From positions 2,832,995 to 2,896,994 of the forward strand of contig NZ_CP048279.1 in NCBI RefSeq assembly GCF_010365305.1: a stretch of 64,000 nucleotides of DNA. Direction: 5' to 3'. Source of the stretch: Staphylococcus sp. MI 10-1553 (GTDB lineage Bacteria; Bacillota; Bacilli; Staphylococcales; Staphylococcaceae). The translations under genes and the position numbers were made by a program. Shown one piece after another: positions 19,026 to 28,373 of the stretch (position 1 is the first letter of the stretch; each line of letters opens with the position of its first letter). The notes under the pieces were generated by a model that had not been told where the DNA came from, ran no database searches, and saw only the letters and a program-made list of their open reading frames with translations.

Positions 19026-19856
19026 CTAGTTTCTATAATTCCTATATGCTCTTGGTGAAAGACCGTATACTTGTTTAAATTGTCTCGTAAAATAATTTGC
19101 ATCTTCATAACCAAGTTGAAGTGCAATTTCATTTATTTTTAAATTTGACTTCAATAACAATTCTGCTGCTATATTCATTTTGTACTCATAAATATAAGTT
19201 TGTGGCGTTTTACCTGTGAAATTTTTAAATAGGAGCCTAAATTGTGACTCACTCAAATCAACCATCTTAGCCATAGCTGAAATCTTATAAGGTGTACTTA
19301 AATTGTTTTTCATATATTCTATTGCTTGAATAATTCTTTGATCTTTATTATTAATTTGTTGCGCGCTTTCATATAAATAGGGAATTGCTTCTTCACTTTT
19401 TATATACGATTTTAACGTACCAATTAAATAGTACAGTTCACCAAGTAGCTTATATTTCTGTCCAACATCATTTTGAGAAAATAAAATATTCATTTTCAAG
19501 AATAAATCTCGACACTCTCTAATAGTAAGTGCTTCCTTAAAACGAATATGTGTCGGAAGATCTACCATTAACAATGTTTGGAACGTTCCATACTTATGTA
19601 TATCAGCTCGAAACCTTATACTTACAAACTCAATGCCTGATGCATTCGCTTTACTTATTAACTTCGCGTTTTGTGGTATACATAAAATATCACCCGACTG
19701 TACATAATAACGTTCACCATTAATCACAAATTCACCTGAACCTTTAATAATATAACGAATAAGTGAAAATAAGACGCGTTCATCATAGTCACTCCATCCT
19801 TGTAGAAACTTATACCGATTGATATATAGAAACTGAAGTGTATACAAATTCTCCAT
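19026..19856 (-). CDS. AraC-family transcriptional regulator of the sugar operon
   Basis: 276 residues: an N-terminal cupin-like sensor part (SGEFVINGERYYVQSGDILCIPQ) and a C-terminal pair of helix-turn-helix motifs (ISAMAKMVDLSESQFRLLFK and INEIALQLGYEDANYFTRQF), ending in the GLSPRAYR signature. It is immediately upstream of the ABC operon on the same strand and is the likely activator. Start 19856 follows GGAGGGGAGAAAC; the ORF extends 6 codons further upstream without a site. Confidence 0.9.
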   Translation of the reverse strand: MENLYTLQFLYINRYKFLQGWSDYDERVLFSLIRYIIKGSGEFVINGERYYVQSGDILCIPQNAKLISKANASGIEFVSIRFRADIHKYGTFQTLLMVDLPTHIRFKEALTIRECRDLFLKMNILFSQNDVGQKYKLLGELYYLIGTLKSYIKSEEAIPYLYESAQQINNKDQRIIQAIEYMKNNLSTPYKISAMAKMVDLSESQFRLLFKNFTGKTPQTYIYEYKMNIAAELLLKSNLKINEIALQLGYEDANYFTRQFKQVYGLSPRAYRNYRN

Positions 19857-20020
19857 GTTTCTCCCCTCCATCAAAATACATTACAACTATCCATCTTGTC
19901 CTCTTTAGTTCACTATAGCATCTTTTTTACACATCATTGTAGCACGTTAATTCCGTTAGAACTCAACTTGAGTAAAATTTAATAACATAATTAATGTGAT
20001 AACTTTAAAAATAGCATATT

Positions 20021-20079
20021 AAAAACCCCATACACCTCAATAGATGTACGGGGTTTGATAAATTAGCTTACGCTTCGTC
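20021..20079. repeat. Distal direct repeat of the rpsR 3' end (att-like, left copy)
   Basis: These 59 nt repeat 23820-23878 with a single mismatch (A/G at 20065). The copy includes the last three sense codons (Asp-Glu-Ala) and stop of rpsR plus its terminator hairpin (AAAACCCC ... GGGGTTT). Identity stops abruptly after CGTC. Such duplications of a gene's 3' end mark the far junction of an element inserted by a site-specific integrase. Confidence 0.85.
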
Positions 20080-20162
20080 ATTTATAAATCATTAACAATA
20101 TTTCATTAATAATTAAAAGTTAGTTATTAGATAACATTTCTGAGTTTCTAGTCTCATTTATA

Positions 20163-20740
20163 TCTACTCCTCTGCCATCAACATTAAGTCATTCATATTC
20201 TTGATTTCTTTATCCGTTACATAAAAAAGCGAAATCACTAAACTCGCCACACTTACTAAAATAAAATTGATATTTATCGTACCAAAAAAATGAGGTAAAA
20301 TACCACCAGTGAACGCGCCAAATGGTATCAAAATACTTAATAATCACTTGATGCTCATGAGTAGACAATTGGGGAATAAGCACACTCTCTGCAGGATAAA
20401 TCACAGACGAAAATAGTGTAGACATACTTAACAATACGTACAAAATAAGCAAATGGTGATGATCTAATAAAAAATACAAAGACATCAGCACCACTATAAA
20501 AACTTGTGCAAGTGTACTGATACATAAGATTTTTTTAATATTGTACCTATCTAAAATGGGCCCTAAAAAGAACATGAATACATCAATAACCCCTACGATG
20601 ACACCAATGATGCCCAAGTATAACGTGTTATGATAAGTAACAACAACATACCACGTTAATGAGATGAGTATGATACTATCTCCAATATTTGTTAGCACTC
20701 GTCCAAAAAGTAACTTGTGAACTTCTTTCATTTCACCCAC
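20163..20740 (-). pseudogene. MFS transporter, internally deleted and frameshifted
   Basis: The first about 130 residues are a good major-facilitator N-terminus (GRVLTNIGDSIILISLTWYV, FLGPILDRYNIKKIL). Reading then jumps from HQVIIKYF into a frame that ends in nonsense (WRVHWWYFTSFFWYDKYQF). In the next frame the true C-terminus is found: PFGAFTGGILPHFFGTININ followed by VSVASLVISLFYVTDKEI. About 200 central residues are missing. ATG at 20740 or 20731. Confidence 0.85.
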
Positions 20741-20775
20741 TCCACATATTGTTCAATAAAACCTTTAATCCATCA

Positions 20776-21657
20776 CTATTTGATTCTTCTTCCTTGTGCA
20801 TCTAATTTAATAATTGGCTCATCCTTAGTATGTGTATAAGTCGCTACAATTTCACCTTCTTTATCTCTCAAATTGACATACCATTCATTTGATTTATTAA
20901 ATCTCACATTGTCTAATAAATAGCGACTACTGTCATAATCGTGCCCTTCAAAGTCAGCAATCCGTTGATAAACTTGTGATCGCAAATGTGCCATTATACC
21001 TGGTTCCTCTTGTTGAGTTAAACTATTAATCTTTTCATCATCGTGTTCGAAACTTTCATCTACTATTTCTATGATATCTTCTAATTCCCTTAACGATTTG
21101 TACTTTTTATTCTTTTCATATAATGTTTTCAAATCAAGTTCCACACCATTTTTAAGAAGCTCTTGATAAGACGTGTAAATTTGGGTCCCCCCTAAAAATA
21201 TTTTATCGTTGCTAATCCCAATCAAAGACTCAAAAATTGATTTTGGTGGATAAACTGAATAAATTTTCATATCTTTAGGCACACCAGAGAAGTGTTGAGT
21301 CGGCCACACATAAAGTTTGACTAATTGTCTCGGTTGCTTTTCATTTGGGATAACTCGATCGTAAAAACCTGTTAAGATTTCTTGTTTTGATAATGTATAC
21401 TGTTCAGCTTCATCCGCAGAAAATGCGAGTGCAAGCTTCATTTTATCGGAAAGTTGGCTCACATCTTCTGTTTTTTGTTGTGTCACTTCTTTTTTCTTAG
21501 CATCACTTTTAGCATTATCACTTTTCTGCTGTTCCTCTTTTTTCATTTCCTTTTTATCTTGCTTTGTTTCACCTTGGCTTTGCTGACTGCTTCTTTCATG
21601 ACTACAAGAGGTTGCAATTGTTAGTAGAACCCCCATTAAAACTAACCATTTCTTCAT
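20776..21657 (-). CDS. Lipoprotein of unknown function
   Basis: About 293 residues. Signal peptide with lipobox ATSC (Cys about 18), then a long Lys/Glu/Gln-rich linker (about 20-65), then a globular part with YVWPTQHFSGVPKDMKIYSV and WYVNLRDKEGEIVATYTHTK at the end. I do not recognise the family. It lies between the rpsR repeats, beside a broken MFS gene, and ends 36 nt before that gene's start. Start 21657 (MKKWLV) is chosen for the signal peptide. Confidence 0.7.
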   Translation of the reverse strand: MKKWLVLMGVLLTIATSCSHERSSQQSQGETKQDKKEMKKEEQQKSDNAKSDAKKKEVTQQKTEDVSQLSDKMKLALAFSADEAEQYTLSKQEILTGFYDRVIPNEKQPRQLVKLYVWPTQHFSGVPKDMKIYSVYPPKSIFESLIGISNDKIFLGGTQIYTSYQELLKNGVELDLKTLYEKNKKYKSLRELEDIIEIVDESFEHDDEKINSLTQQEEPGIMAHLRSQVYQRIADFEGHDYDSSRYLLDNVRFNKSNEWYVNLRDKEGEIVATYTHTKDEPIIKLDAQGRRIK

Positions 21658-21990
21658 TAATGTCCTACACATTGAGTAAAAATTAAAACTTTATAACTCA
21701 ATATTATCATTGTTGACAATGCATTTTAACCCTAATTCAATAAATGATACTTCTCATTGCGTGAAAATCAAATGTGTTAGCTGTTTTCATGATGATGTTT
21801 CTTTAAAAATTCAATTGAACAGATGTAATATTATCATTTCTATAAAAATAACCATAACCCGAGTAGAGTTATGGCTAGATCGCTACATTAATTATATAAT
21901 GAACTGTCATTAATGTGAATAGCGTATAAAACGAATAGAAAAAGACCAAGAAATTAATTTCCAGAGTCTTTCTATATATAAGATTTATAT
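21658..21990. terminator. Gap with two hairpins ending the three-gene cassette
   Basis: No gene is seen. About 21939-21977 on the minus strand reads GAAAGACTCTGGAAATTAA then TTTCTTGGTCTTTTTC, a terminator for the nuclease gene. A second minus-strand hairpin (CCATAACTCTACTCGGGTTATGG) lies at 21852-21874, followed by a T-rich tract. Confidence 0.65.
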
Positions 21991-22812
21991 TTATAGAATT
22001 TTAATCAATGAATCTATACTATTTTGACAATAGATTTGAAAGTCTTTTAATTTTTCTTTAAACCCTATTTGGAGACTATTATAATCATCCAAAGTACCTC
22101 CATGAAAAATTATTTTACGAGGTGTAAATTTATCAGTGATACTGATTCTTTCTGACAAATAATTTACGTAGTCTACTTGACTTTCATCTATTTGTCTAGG
22201 TCTACATTTCACTTCACTTACTAAGCCAAAATCAACATTTTCAAAATAAATATCTGATGTCTGTCTTCCATTTTTGACGATTAACGTTTCCTCTTCGTAT
22301 GCGTTAAAATCCCAAATAAAACGATTATCTTTAAAATCATGAACAGTTCCAAATATCGATATGCACAAACCTTCCATCATAATTCCTCGAAGCTTACCTA
22401 TACAGTCATTCTTTTGGTCATATAGCGACTTCATATCATCAATCAATTTTTCTAAAGTAACATAAACCTCATATAAAACCTTCTCTTCATATAATTTGAG
22501 GTTTTCAAATTTAGAATTATAACTTTCTAATGAGTTCACAAACGAAGCTTCTATCAGTTCTTTTACATTACGTATATACTCAGGTTTACTAGTAAAATTA
22601 ATCAAGTCGTTGTTAATCAGCATACAGACTCTATTATAGACATTACTAAATAAATTTTTATTAATAGAGATTAGCTGATGCAGAATATTAATAAATGTGT
22701 CAATTTTTTCCATGAACAATTTAAATTTATGAACAGTAATATTATTCTTGTTAAATCTTCTATCTTTATACCTATTATTAGTTGATGCTTGAATTTTAAT
22801 TTTATTCGTCAT
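21991..22812 (-). CDS. Putative PD-(D/E)XK nuclease-like protein (third gene of cassette)
   Basis: 273 residues. The N-terminal half is predicted mostly helical. Residues 141-202 hold a helix with Glu147 (RGIMMEGLCISIF), then Asp187 (TSDIYF) and Glu200-Val-Lys202 (VSEVKC), which fits the D-(x)n-ExK arrangement of PD-(D/E)XK nucleases. Asn/Lys-rich and AT-rich. Start overlaps the previous gene by 11 nt. No family recognised beyond the motif; it could be a restriction-type or anti-phage effector. The nuclease call is inference from motif order. Confidence 0.55.
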   Translation of the reverse strand: MTNKIKIQASTNNRYKDRRFNKNNITVHKFKLFMEKIDTFINILHQLISINKNLFSNVYNRVCMLINNDLINFTSKPEYIRNVKELIEASFVNSLESYNSKFENLKLYEEKVLYEVYVTLEKLIDDMKSLYDQKNDCIGKLRGIMMEGLCISIFGTVHDFKDNRFIWDFNAYEEETLIVKNGRQTSDIYFENVDFGLVSEVKCRPRQIDESQVDYVNYLSERISITDKFTPRKIIFHGGTLDDYNSLQIGFKEKLKDFQIYCQNSIDSLIKIL

Positions 22813-23230
22813 TTATTTTTGAGAGTTTACTTTTATCAAATGTAGGAAAGTCTACTTTACAATTAACAACATCTTTAATAATGGAGATAGATAAATTCTT
22901 AATACTTTCAGACATGGTAAAAAAAACAACTGGTTCGATGGAGTCTATTGAAAAATCACTAGTAATCGTTAATTTACTAGAATACAATGCTTTATATTCT
23001 AATTCTAATTTAAAATCTTCATTTTTTATAATAAACCTAATGAGTATAGGAATAGATTCATCTTCAAAATCGTCAGCCATTGGATAAATCTTAAATTCTA
23101 TTTGATCAGAAGAAACTTTATAAGGGCTTTCAAAGTTAGTAGTATTTTCATCAATCTTACTTAAAGATACGGTGTTTAGATTATAGCTTTCTAGTTGAAA
23201 TTTATGCTCTATCTCTCGAAAACTCAACAT
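22802..23230 (-). CDS. Possible SecB-like protein (second gene of cassette)
   Basis: 142 residues. A predicted run of beta strands (LIRFIIKNEDFKLELEYKALY) is followed by a long helix and a terminal FPTFD motif (VVFFTMSESIKNLSISIIKD, then VNCKVDFPTFD). This strand-then-helix order ending in F-P is how SecB-type chaperone domains look, but similarity is weak by eye. SecB-like chaperones occur in toxin-antitoxin-chaperone modules, one of which (CmdTAC) defends against phage. ATG follows GAGAGGTTGTCTT and overlaps the first gene by 7 nt. Confidence 0.5.
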   Translation of the reverse strand: MLSFREIEHKFQLESYNLNTVSLSKIDENTTNFESPYKVSSDQIEFKIYPMADDFEDESIPILIRFIIKNEDFKLELEYKALYSSKLTITSDFSIDSIEPVVFFTMSESIKNLSISIIKDVVNCKVDFPTFDKSKLSKINDE

Positions 23231-23655
23231 AAGACAACCTCTCTATTTTTACTATTAGTTTTTTTCATTAGTTCCACACCTTTAGAAAGATGATGTATCT
23301 GTTTCAAGTTAACTTCTTTAACGTTTCTCAAATAGTTTTCTATATCTGAAAATAAGTTTAATATATCGAGACAATTCTGATACTCGATTTCGTGAACATT
23401 ATATCTTCTTTCTAATCTTTTGTTATAAAGAATAAAAAAAGAAACCTCAATATTTAAATACTTATCAACAACCATTTCTTTAATTTGATCATATAAGTAT
23501 AAAAAACGAAATTTGAGCGATTGGCTAATTTCTGTTTCATTAAAAATACGTTTCATTTCAATCCATTGTATTTCTATTAACTCATTAAAATTATTTCTAA
23601 GTTCTTTCTTATTGCAATTGCTATACTTATTTTTAATGCTTTCAATGTTCAACAT
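23224..23655 (-). CDS. Helical protein of unknown function (first gene of cassette)
   Basis: 143 residues, predicted almost all alpha-helical, rich in Asn, Lys, Ile and Glu. No signal peptide or membrane segment. Start at 23655 (MLNIESIKNK) follows AAAGGGGTGAATATC; the ORF runs 14 codons further upstream without a site. Not recognised. It opens a tightly overlapping operon with the SecB-like and nuclease-like genes. Confidence 0.6.
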   Translation of the reverse strand: MLNIESIKNKYSNCNKKELRNNFNELIEIQWIEMKRIFNETEISQSLKFRFLYLYDQIKEMVVDKYLNIEVSFFILYNKRLERRYNVHEIEYQNCLDILNLFSDIENYLRNVKEVNLKQIHHLSKGVELMKKTNSKNREVVLC

Positions 23656-23819
23656 GATATTCACCCCTTTGCTGATCTTTATTGTGTAAATAGACATTTA
23701 TCTCTCGAATTAACTCTAATCTCCATTTTAATAATGACATAAAATCCTTCTCGTATATATATATTAATATATACTATCTTTACTCTTTGTTAAAGATATT
23801 TATTGAGTGATAGGTATGT

Positions 23820-23878
23820 AAAAACCCCATACACCTCAATAGATGTACGGGGTTTGATAAATTGGCTTACGCTTCGTC
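23820..23878. repeat. Proximal direct repeat at the rpsR 3' end (att-like, right copy; also rpsR terminator)
   Basis: The native copy: last codons of rpsR, stop, and the hairpin AAAACCCCATACACCTC / TACGGGGTTT that ends the rpsF-ssb-rpsR operon. It repeats 20021-20079 at 58 of 59 positions. Confidence 0.88.
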
Positions 23879-24109
23879 TTTAACGAATGGTAATAATGCC
23901 ATATGACGTGCACGTTTAATCGCTGTAGTCAACATACGTTGATATTTAGCTGAAGTTCCTGTTACACGACGTGGTAAAATTTTACCGCGTTCTGAGATAA
24001 AACGTTTTAATAACTCAGTATCTTTGTAGTCGATGTGTGTAATACCGTTTGCTGTGAAATAACAAACTTTTTTACGACGACGACCGCCTCTTCTTGGTCC
24101 ACCTGCCAT
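23867..24109 (-). CDS. rpsR: 30S ribosomal protein S18
   Basis: 80 residues, basic, with the [21 protein letters not shown]-terminus and [21 protein letters not shown]-terminus of bacterial bS18. ATG follows GGGAGGCACAAATC. Last gene of rpsF-ssb-rpsR. Its 3' end is duplicated at 20021, so it looks like an integration target that was rebuilt intact. Confidence 0.98.
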   Translation of the reverse strand: MAGGPRRGGRRRKKVCYFTANGITHIDYKDTELLKRFISERGKILPRRVTGTSAKYQRMLTTAIKRARHMALLPFVKDEA

Positions 24110-24161
24110 GATTTGTGCCTCCCTTACATTAAAGATTGTTTTCTATACGTTCAGATTGTCA

Positions 24162-24668
24162 TTAGAATGGTAAATCATCATCGCTAATATCGATAGGTCC
24201 GTTCGCATTCGCAAATGGATTATCATTAGCTGGTTGATGATGATTGTTTTGATAAGACGAATTTTGACCTTGTTGTTGTCCACCGAATCCTTGGCCGTAG
24301 CTATCGAATTGATTACCTTGGTTTTGGTTCGCGTGACGTTGGTTTTGTGATTTTGGCTCAAGAAATTGAACACTATCACATACCACTTCAGTGACGAATA
24401 CACGTCGGCCTTCTTGGTTTTCGTAACTGCGTGATTGTAAGCGACCGTCAACGCCAGCGAGACTTCCTTTGAATAAGAAGTTACTTACATTTTCTGCTTG
24501 TTTACGGAAAACAACACAGTTAATGAAGTCTGCTTCACGTTCCCCTTGCGCATTCGTAAATGTACGATTAACCGCTAAGGTAAATGTCGCTACACTTACG
24601 CCTGAGGGTGTCGTTCTGTATTCTGGATCTTTAGTTAAGCGACCTACTAATACGACTCTATTAAGCAT
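24162..24668 (-). CDS. ssb: Single-stranded DNA-binding protein
   Basis: 168 residues: N-terminal OB fold ([34 protein letters not shown]), Gln/Asn-rich linker, and the acidic tip ISDDDLPF that docks SSB partners. Full-length chromosomal SSB between rpsF and rpsR. Confidence 0.98.
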   Translation of the reverse strand: MLNRVVLVGRLTKDPEYRTTPSGVSVATFTLAVNRTFTNAQGEREADFINCVVFRKQAENVSNFLFKGSLAGVDGRLQSRSYENQEGRRVFVTEVVCDSVQFLEPKSQNQRHANQNQGNQFDSYGQGFGGQQQGQNSSYQNNHHQPANDNPFANANGPIDISDDDLPF

Positions 24669-24690
24669 TTACACGCCCCCAATTATTCTA

Positions 24691-24987
24691 TTACTTGTTT
24701 TCGTCTTCACGGACAACGATGTAACGAATGATATCGTCATTGATTTTAGCTAAACGTTGGAATTCGTCAGTAGCTTTGTTGTTTTCAGACTGGATACGTA
24801 CGATGTTGTAGTAACCATCTTTGAAGTCTTCAATTTCATAAGCTAAGCGACGTTTACCCCAGTCCTTAGTTTCTAACACCTCAGAACCTTCAGAAGCTAA
24901 AATTCCGTTAAAACGTTCAACTACTGCTTTACGTGCTTCTTCTTCAATGTTTGGACGCACGATGTACATTACTTCATATGTTCTCAT
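24691..24987 (-). CDS. rpsF: 30S ribosomal protein S6
   Basis: 98 residues, bS6 pattern ([40 protein letters not shown]). ATG follows AGGAGGTGCCAATATACA. First gene of rpsF-ssb-rpsR. Confidence 0.98.
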   Translation of the reverse strand: MRTYEVMYIVRPNIEEEARKAVVERFNGILASEGSEVLETKDWGKRRLAYEIEDFKDGYYNIVRIQSENNKATDEFQRLAKINDDIIRYIVVREDENK

Positions 24988-25215
24988 TGTATATTGGCAC
25001 CTCCTTATGGTCTATGCGGCTTATCAAAATTCAAATGATAAGCAAGGAATAATTTTCATTACTCACATTCAAAGATTGTATCATAGCCCCTTACAAATTA
25101 CAATATCTTTCACGAATTCCTCAATCTAAATTGTTCGCTTGCCCCATTTGATTAGAACCCAATTAAAATTATAATAAATTAAAAATATTTCTTCTTAATC
25201 GAAATAAAAATTAAA

Positions 25216-25256
25216 ATGAGACATACGTCATTCCATGATGTGTGCCTCATTTTTTA
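25216..25256. terminator. Terminator after the ABC exporter operon
   Basis: AAAATGAGACATACGTCATT / AATGAGGCACACATC-type hairpin: AAAATGAG at 25216 pairs with CTCATTTT at 25247. Placed between the permease stop (25261) and the rpsF upstream region. Confidence 0.65.
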
Positions 25257-25260
25257 TGTG

Positions 25261-26061
25261 CTATTTTGTTAACAGTTTGTCTGAATTAAATCGTTTCGAA
25301 ATAGCTAAATAAACGATGATATCGACTACAATCAAAACAACGACGAGGATGATTGAAATCATAGGACCAAACAAAAATACGCCGTTTGCTTGAGAAATGA
25401 TAAAGCCAATAATCGGTAATACTAAAATCATTGAAATGGATTGTGCTGATTTGCTTGTGTTCACCCTTTGCGACACAGCGACGACGAGTGAAATGGATAA
25501 AAACGTAATTAACGGCGCAATGAGGAAAGTAACCATGAGCCAGCTAAAATTCGGAAAAATCATCTCACCTAACACTTTGACGCCGTAAACATTAACGATA
25601 ATGCCATAAATCAATACTGCAATCCAAGTGAGCAAAATCGACGGAATGCCTGAAACTAAAATCTTACCGAGCATCAATTCTTTATTCGTAATCGGCGTAT
25701 AGAGGAGTCCTTCAATCGTTTTATGCTCTTTTTCACCCGTAAAGCTTGTTGTTGCTAACATACTGGACACAAATACCGGTATTAGGATGAAAAATGGAAT
25801 AAAGAAATACATCAAGATTGCGTAAACCATCCCTTGATTACGGTCGATGGATTTCGGCAACACTTGGTCAGGCAACTGGTCAATGAACATACGTGCACCA
25901 CCAATATAATCGACGACACTAAAACTGATATCACCAATAACTAGCGCTAACGGCAACACCAAGCTGAAAATAAATGGAACAATAAATACCGACACAAAAA
26001 CACCGCGATCACTTCTAATGTCTAGAGCGTCTTTGTAAACAATTGTGAAGACATGTTTCAT
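25261..26061 (-). CDS. ABC-2 type exporter permease (NatB-like)
   Basis: About 266 residues with six predicted membrane segments, an N-terminal helix after MKHVFTIVYKDALDIRSDRG, a large outside loop (about 45-85) and the SSMLATTSFTGEKEHKTIEGLLYTPITN motif typical of ABC-2/NatB permeases. Start 26061 lies one base behind the ATPase stop, so translation is coupled. Substrate unknown (ion or drug export are family options). Confidence 0.82.
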   Translation of the reverse strand: MKHVFTIVYKDALDIRSDRGVFVSVFIVPFIFSLVLPLALVIGDISFSVVDYIGGARMFIDQLPDQVLPKSIDRNQGMVYAILMYFFIPFFILIPVFVSSMLATTSFTGEKEHKTIEGLLYTPITNKELMLGKILVSGIPSILLTWIAVLIYGIIVNVYGVKVLGEMIFPNFSWLMVTFLIAPLITFLSISLVVAVSQRVNTSKSAQSISMILVLPIIGFIISQANGVFLFGPMISIILVVVLIVVDIIVYLAISKRFNSDKLLTK

Positions 26062-26062
26062 A

Positions 26063-26998
26063 TTAATCACGTTGCACCACATCCATCTTCTTGAAATATA
26101 ATTCTTTAATCGTATGTTGAACTTCAGTGACCGTATACACATCTAGTTGGTGTTCTGTAAACAGCTTAATCACCTGGGAAATATTTTCATAAGCCTCCAC
26201 TTTCACACGGAGATACCCTTCTTTGTCACTATTTTCTTTGGCAACAAATGCCTGCTCATTTTCCAATAAAGCCAATGCACGAGTCACATCATTCACATGA
26301 ATATCAAATTCAACTTGTGGCCACGCTTCACGTAACAAATCTTCTGCACGTCCCGAAACGATAAAACGGCCTTGATTCATCATAAAAATATGGTCAGCAA
26401 TTTGTTCTAATCCTTGTAAATGGTGCGTACACATAAATACCGTCATTTGTTCCTCACGTACTTGCTGTTGTAAATATGTGTTCAGCGATTCAGAAGCTGA
26501 TGGATCCAAACCAGACGTCGGTTCATCTAAAATTAATAGTTTTGGATGGTGAATGAGCGCTCGCATAATCGCTACTTTTTGTTTCAAGCCTTTACTCAAT
26601 GTCCCAACTTTACTTTTTTTACGCTCAGTTAGCTCAAAATAAGTTAATAACGCATCAATTCTGTCGTCAATCGCTGCTTTTGGCACATCGTAAAAACGCG
26701 CCCATATTTTTAAATTTTCATATACTGTTAGATTTTCATACAAATTCCCATCATTTTGCACACCCATTTGTTTACGCACACGTTCAAAATGGGGGTCTGT
26801 CGTCTTTACGCCAAACACTTCAATTTCACCATGTGTCGGTTGAAGTAAACCTGTCAATAACCGAACTGTCGTCGTTTTCCCTACTCCATTCGGCCCCAAA
26901 ATCGCATTAATCGTTCCCGGCTTCAAAGTAAAAGAAATATCATTAATCACATTTTTACCATTTAGCGTCTTTTGTAGTTGGTTCACACGAACTAACAT
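26063..26998 (-). CDS. ABC exporter ATPase (NatA/CcmA-like)
   Basis: 311 residues. Walker A GPNGVGKTT, signature LSKGLKQKVAIMRALI, Walker B LLILDEPTSGLDPSASE, switch CTHHLQG. A C-terminal extension of about 100 residues follows. Start 26998 (MLVRVNQ) follows AGAGGTGAGGACG. Pairs with the downstream permease. Confidence 0.88.
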   Translation of the reverse strand: MLVRVNQLQKTLNGKNVINDISFTLKPGTINAILGPNGVGKTTTVRLLTGLLQPTHGEIEVFGVKTTDPHFERVRKQMGVQNDGNLYENLTVYENLKIWARFYDVPKAAIDDRIDALLTYFELTERKKSKVGTLSKGLKQKVAIMRALIHHPKLLILDEPTSGLDPSASESLNTYLQQQVREEQMTVFMCTHHLQGLEQIADHIFMMNQGRFIVSGRAEDLLREAWPQVEFDIHVNDVTRALALLENEQAFVAKENSDKEGYLRVKVEAYENISQVIKLFTEHQLDVYTVTEVQHTIKELYFKKMDVVQRD

Positions 26999-27225
26999 CG
27001 TCCTCACCTCTCTCATTGTTGTCTACTTTACACATTTTCACTTAAGCATATTTTACCACTTTTTTACATAATACATTATTTTTTATCGTTTTTACACAAA
27101 ATTTTCAGAATACTATACATAGTTTAAAAATAACTTGTATCACAGAGAATTCCAAACTTTCTCATCAACTCGTGCGTGTTCGGAAATCTAAAACAATATA
27201 TATTAACGAATCATATCCGCAAAAA

Positions 27226-27266
27226 AAGAGCTAAAATGCTGATCATCTCAACACCTTAGCTCTCTT
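27226..27266 (-). terminator. ychF terminator
   Basis: Minus strand: AAAGAGAGCTAAGGTGTTG pairing with the ATTTTAGCTCTTTTTTT side, just after the ychF stop. The remainder of 27017-27225 shows no gene. Confidence 0.75.
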
Positions 27267-27275
27267 TGTTATCTC

Positions 27276-28373
27276 CTACACATTAAAACGGAAATGCACG
27301 ACATCTCCATCTTGCATTACATAATCCTTACCTTCTAAACGCATTTTACCCGCTTCTTTCGCGCCTTGTTCACCGTTATGTGCAACGAAATCTTCATAGC
27401 TCGTCACTTCAGCACGAATGAAACCACGTTCAAAGTCTGTATGAATGATACCCGCACATTGTGGCGCCGTCATACCTTCCTTAAACGTCCAAGCACGCAC
27501 TTCTTGTACACCTGCTGTAAAGTACGTCGCCAATCCTAATAAATCATATGTTTTGCGGATTAAGCGGTTCAAACCAGGCTCTTCAATACCTAATTCTTCC
27601 AAAAACATCGCCTTATCTTCATCGTCTAATGTCGCAATCTCTTCCTCGATTTTTGCACTAATGACGATGACTTCTGAATCTTCTTGTGCAGCATACTCAC
27701 GAATTGCTTTCACTTTATCGTTTTCTGCGTCATTAATTTCATCTTCACCGACGTTCGCGATATATAACATTGATTTTGAAGTTAACAATTGCGCTTGATT
27801 CACATATTTTTGATCTTCATCATTAAACTCTAAACTACGGACAGGTTGCCCATTTTCAAGTGTTTCTTTAATTCTTGTTAAAATGCGCACTTCATTCACG
27901 GCTGTTTTGTCTTTTTGTTTTGCCATTTTCTCTAGACGTGGCAAACGTTTTTCGACAGATTCTAAATCCGCTAATACTAACTCCATGTTGATGACTTCAA
28001 TATCTTCAATCGGGTTCACGCGCCCTGCAACGTGTGTGACATTTTCATCGTCGAATGCACGCACAACTTGGCAAATCGCGTCAACTTCACGAATGTGTGA
28101 TAAAAATTTGTTACCGAGACCTTCTCCTTTTGAAGCACCTTTCACGATACCGGCAATATCTGTAAATTCAAACGTTGTTGGTACAGTTCTTTTCGGATTT
28201 ACGATTGCTTCTAATTGTGTTAAACGTGTATCAGGTACCTCAACGATTCCGACGTTTGGATCAATCGTTGCGAAAGGATAGTTTGCAGCAAGTGCACCTG
28301 CTTTTGTAATTGCGTTAAATAAAGTTGATTTTCCGACGTTAGGTAAGCCGACAATACCAGCTGTTAAAGCCAT
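27276..28373 (-). CDS. ychF: Redox-regulated ATPase YchF (OLA1 family)
   Basis: 365 residues: GLPNVGKST P-loop (G1), DIAGIVKGASKGEGLGNKFL switch, a helical insert, and the C-terminal TGS domain (TYFTAGVQEVRAWTFKEGMT, FIRAEVTSYED). A conserved Obg-like ATPase tied to ribosomes and stress response. It overlaps the DUF951 gene by 10 nt. Confidence 0.96.
   Translation of the reverse strand: MALTAGIVGLPNVGKSTLFNAITKAGALAANYPFATIDPNVGIVEVPDTRLTQLEAIVNPKRTVPTTFEFTDIAGIVKGASKGEGLGNKFLSHIREVDAICQVVRAFDDENVTHVAGRVNPIEDIEVINMELVLADLESVEKRLPRLEKMAKQKDKTAVNEVRILTRIKETLENGQPVRSLEFNDEDQKYVNQAQLLTSKSMLYIANVGEDEINDAENDKVKAIREYAAQEDSEVIVISAKIEEEIATLDDEDKAMFLEELGIEEPGLNRLIRKTYDLLGLATYFTAGVQEVRAWTFKEGMTAPQCAGIIHTDFERGFIRAEVTSYEDFVAHNGEQGAKEAGKMRLEGKDYVMQDGDVVHFRFNV

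Noticed and set aside
20021..23878. Reading the whole rpsR-flanked island as an intact pathogenicity island
   Set aside because: No integrase, replication or packaging genes are present between the repeats; at most a remnant or cargo-only element.
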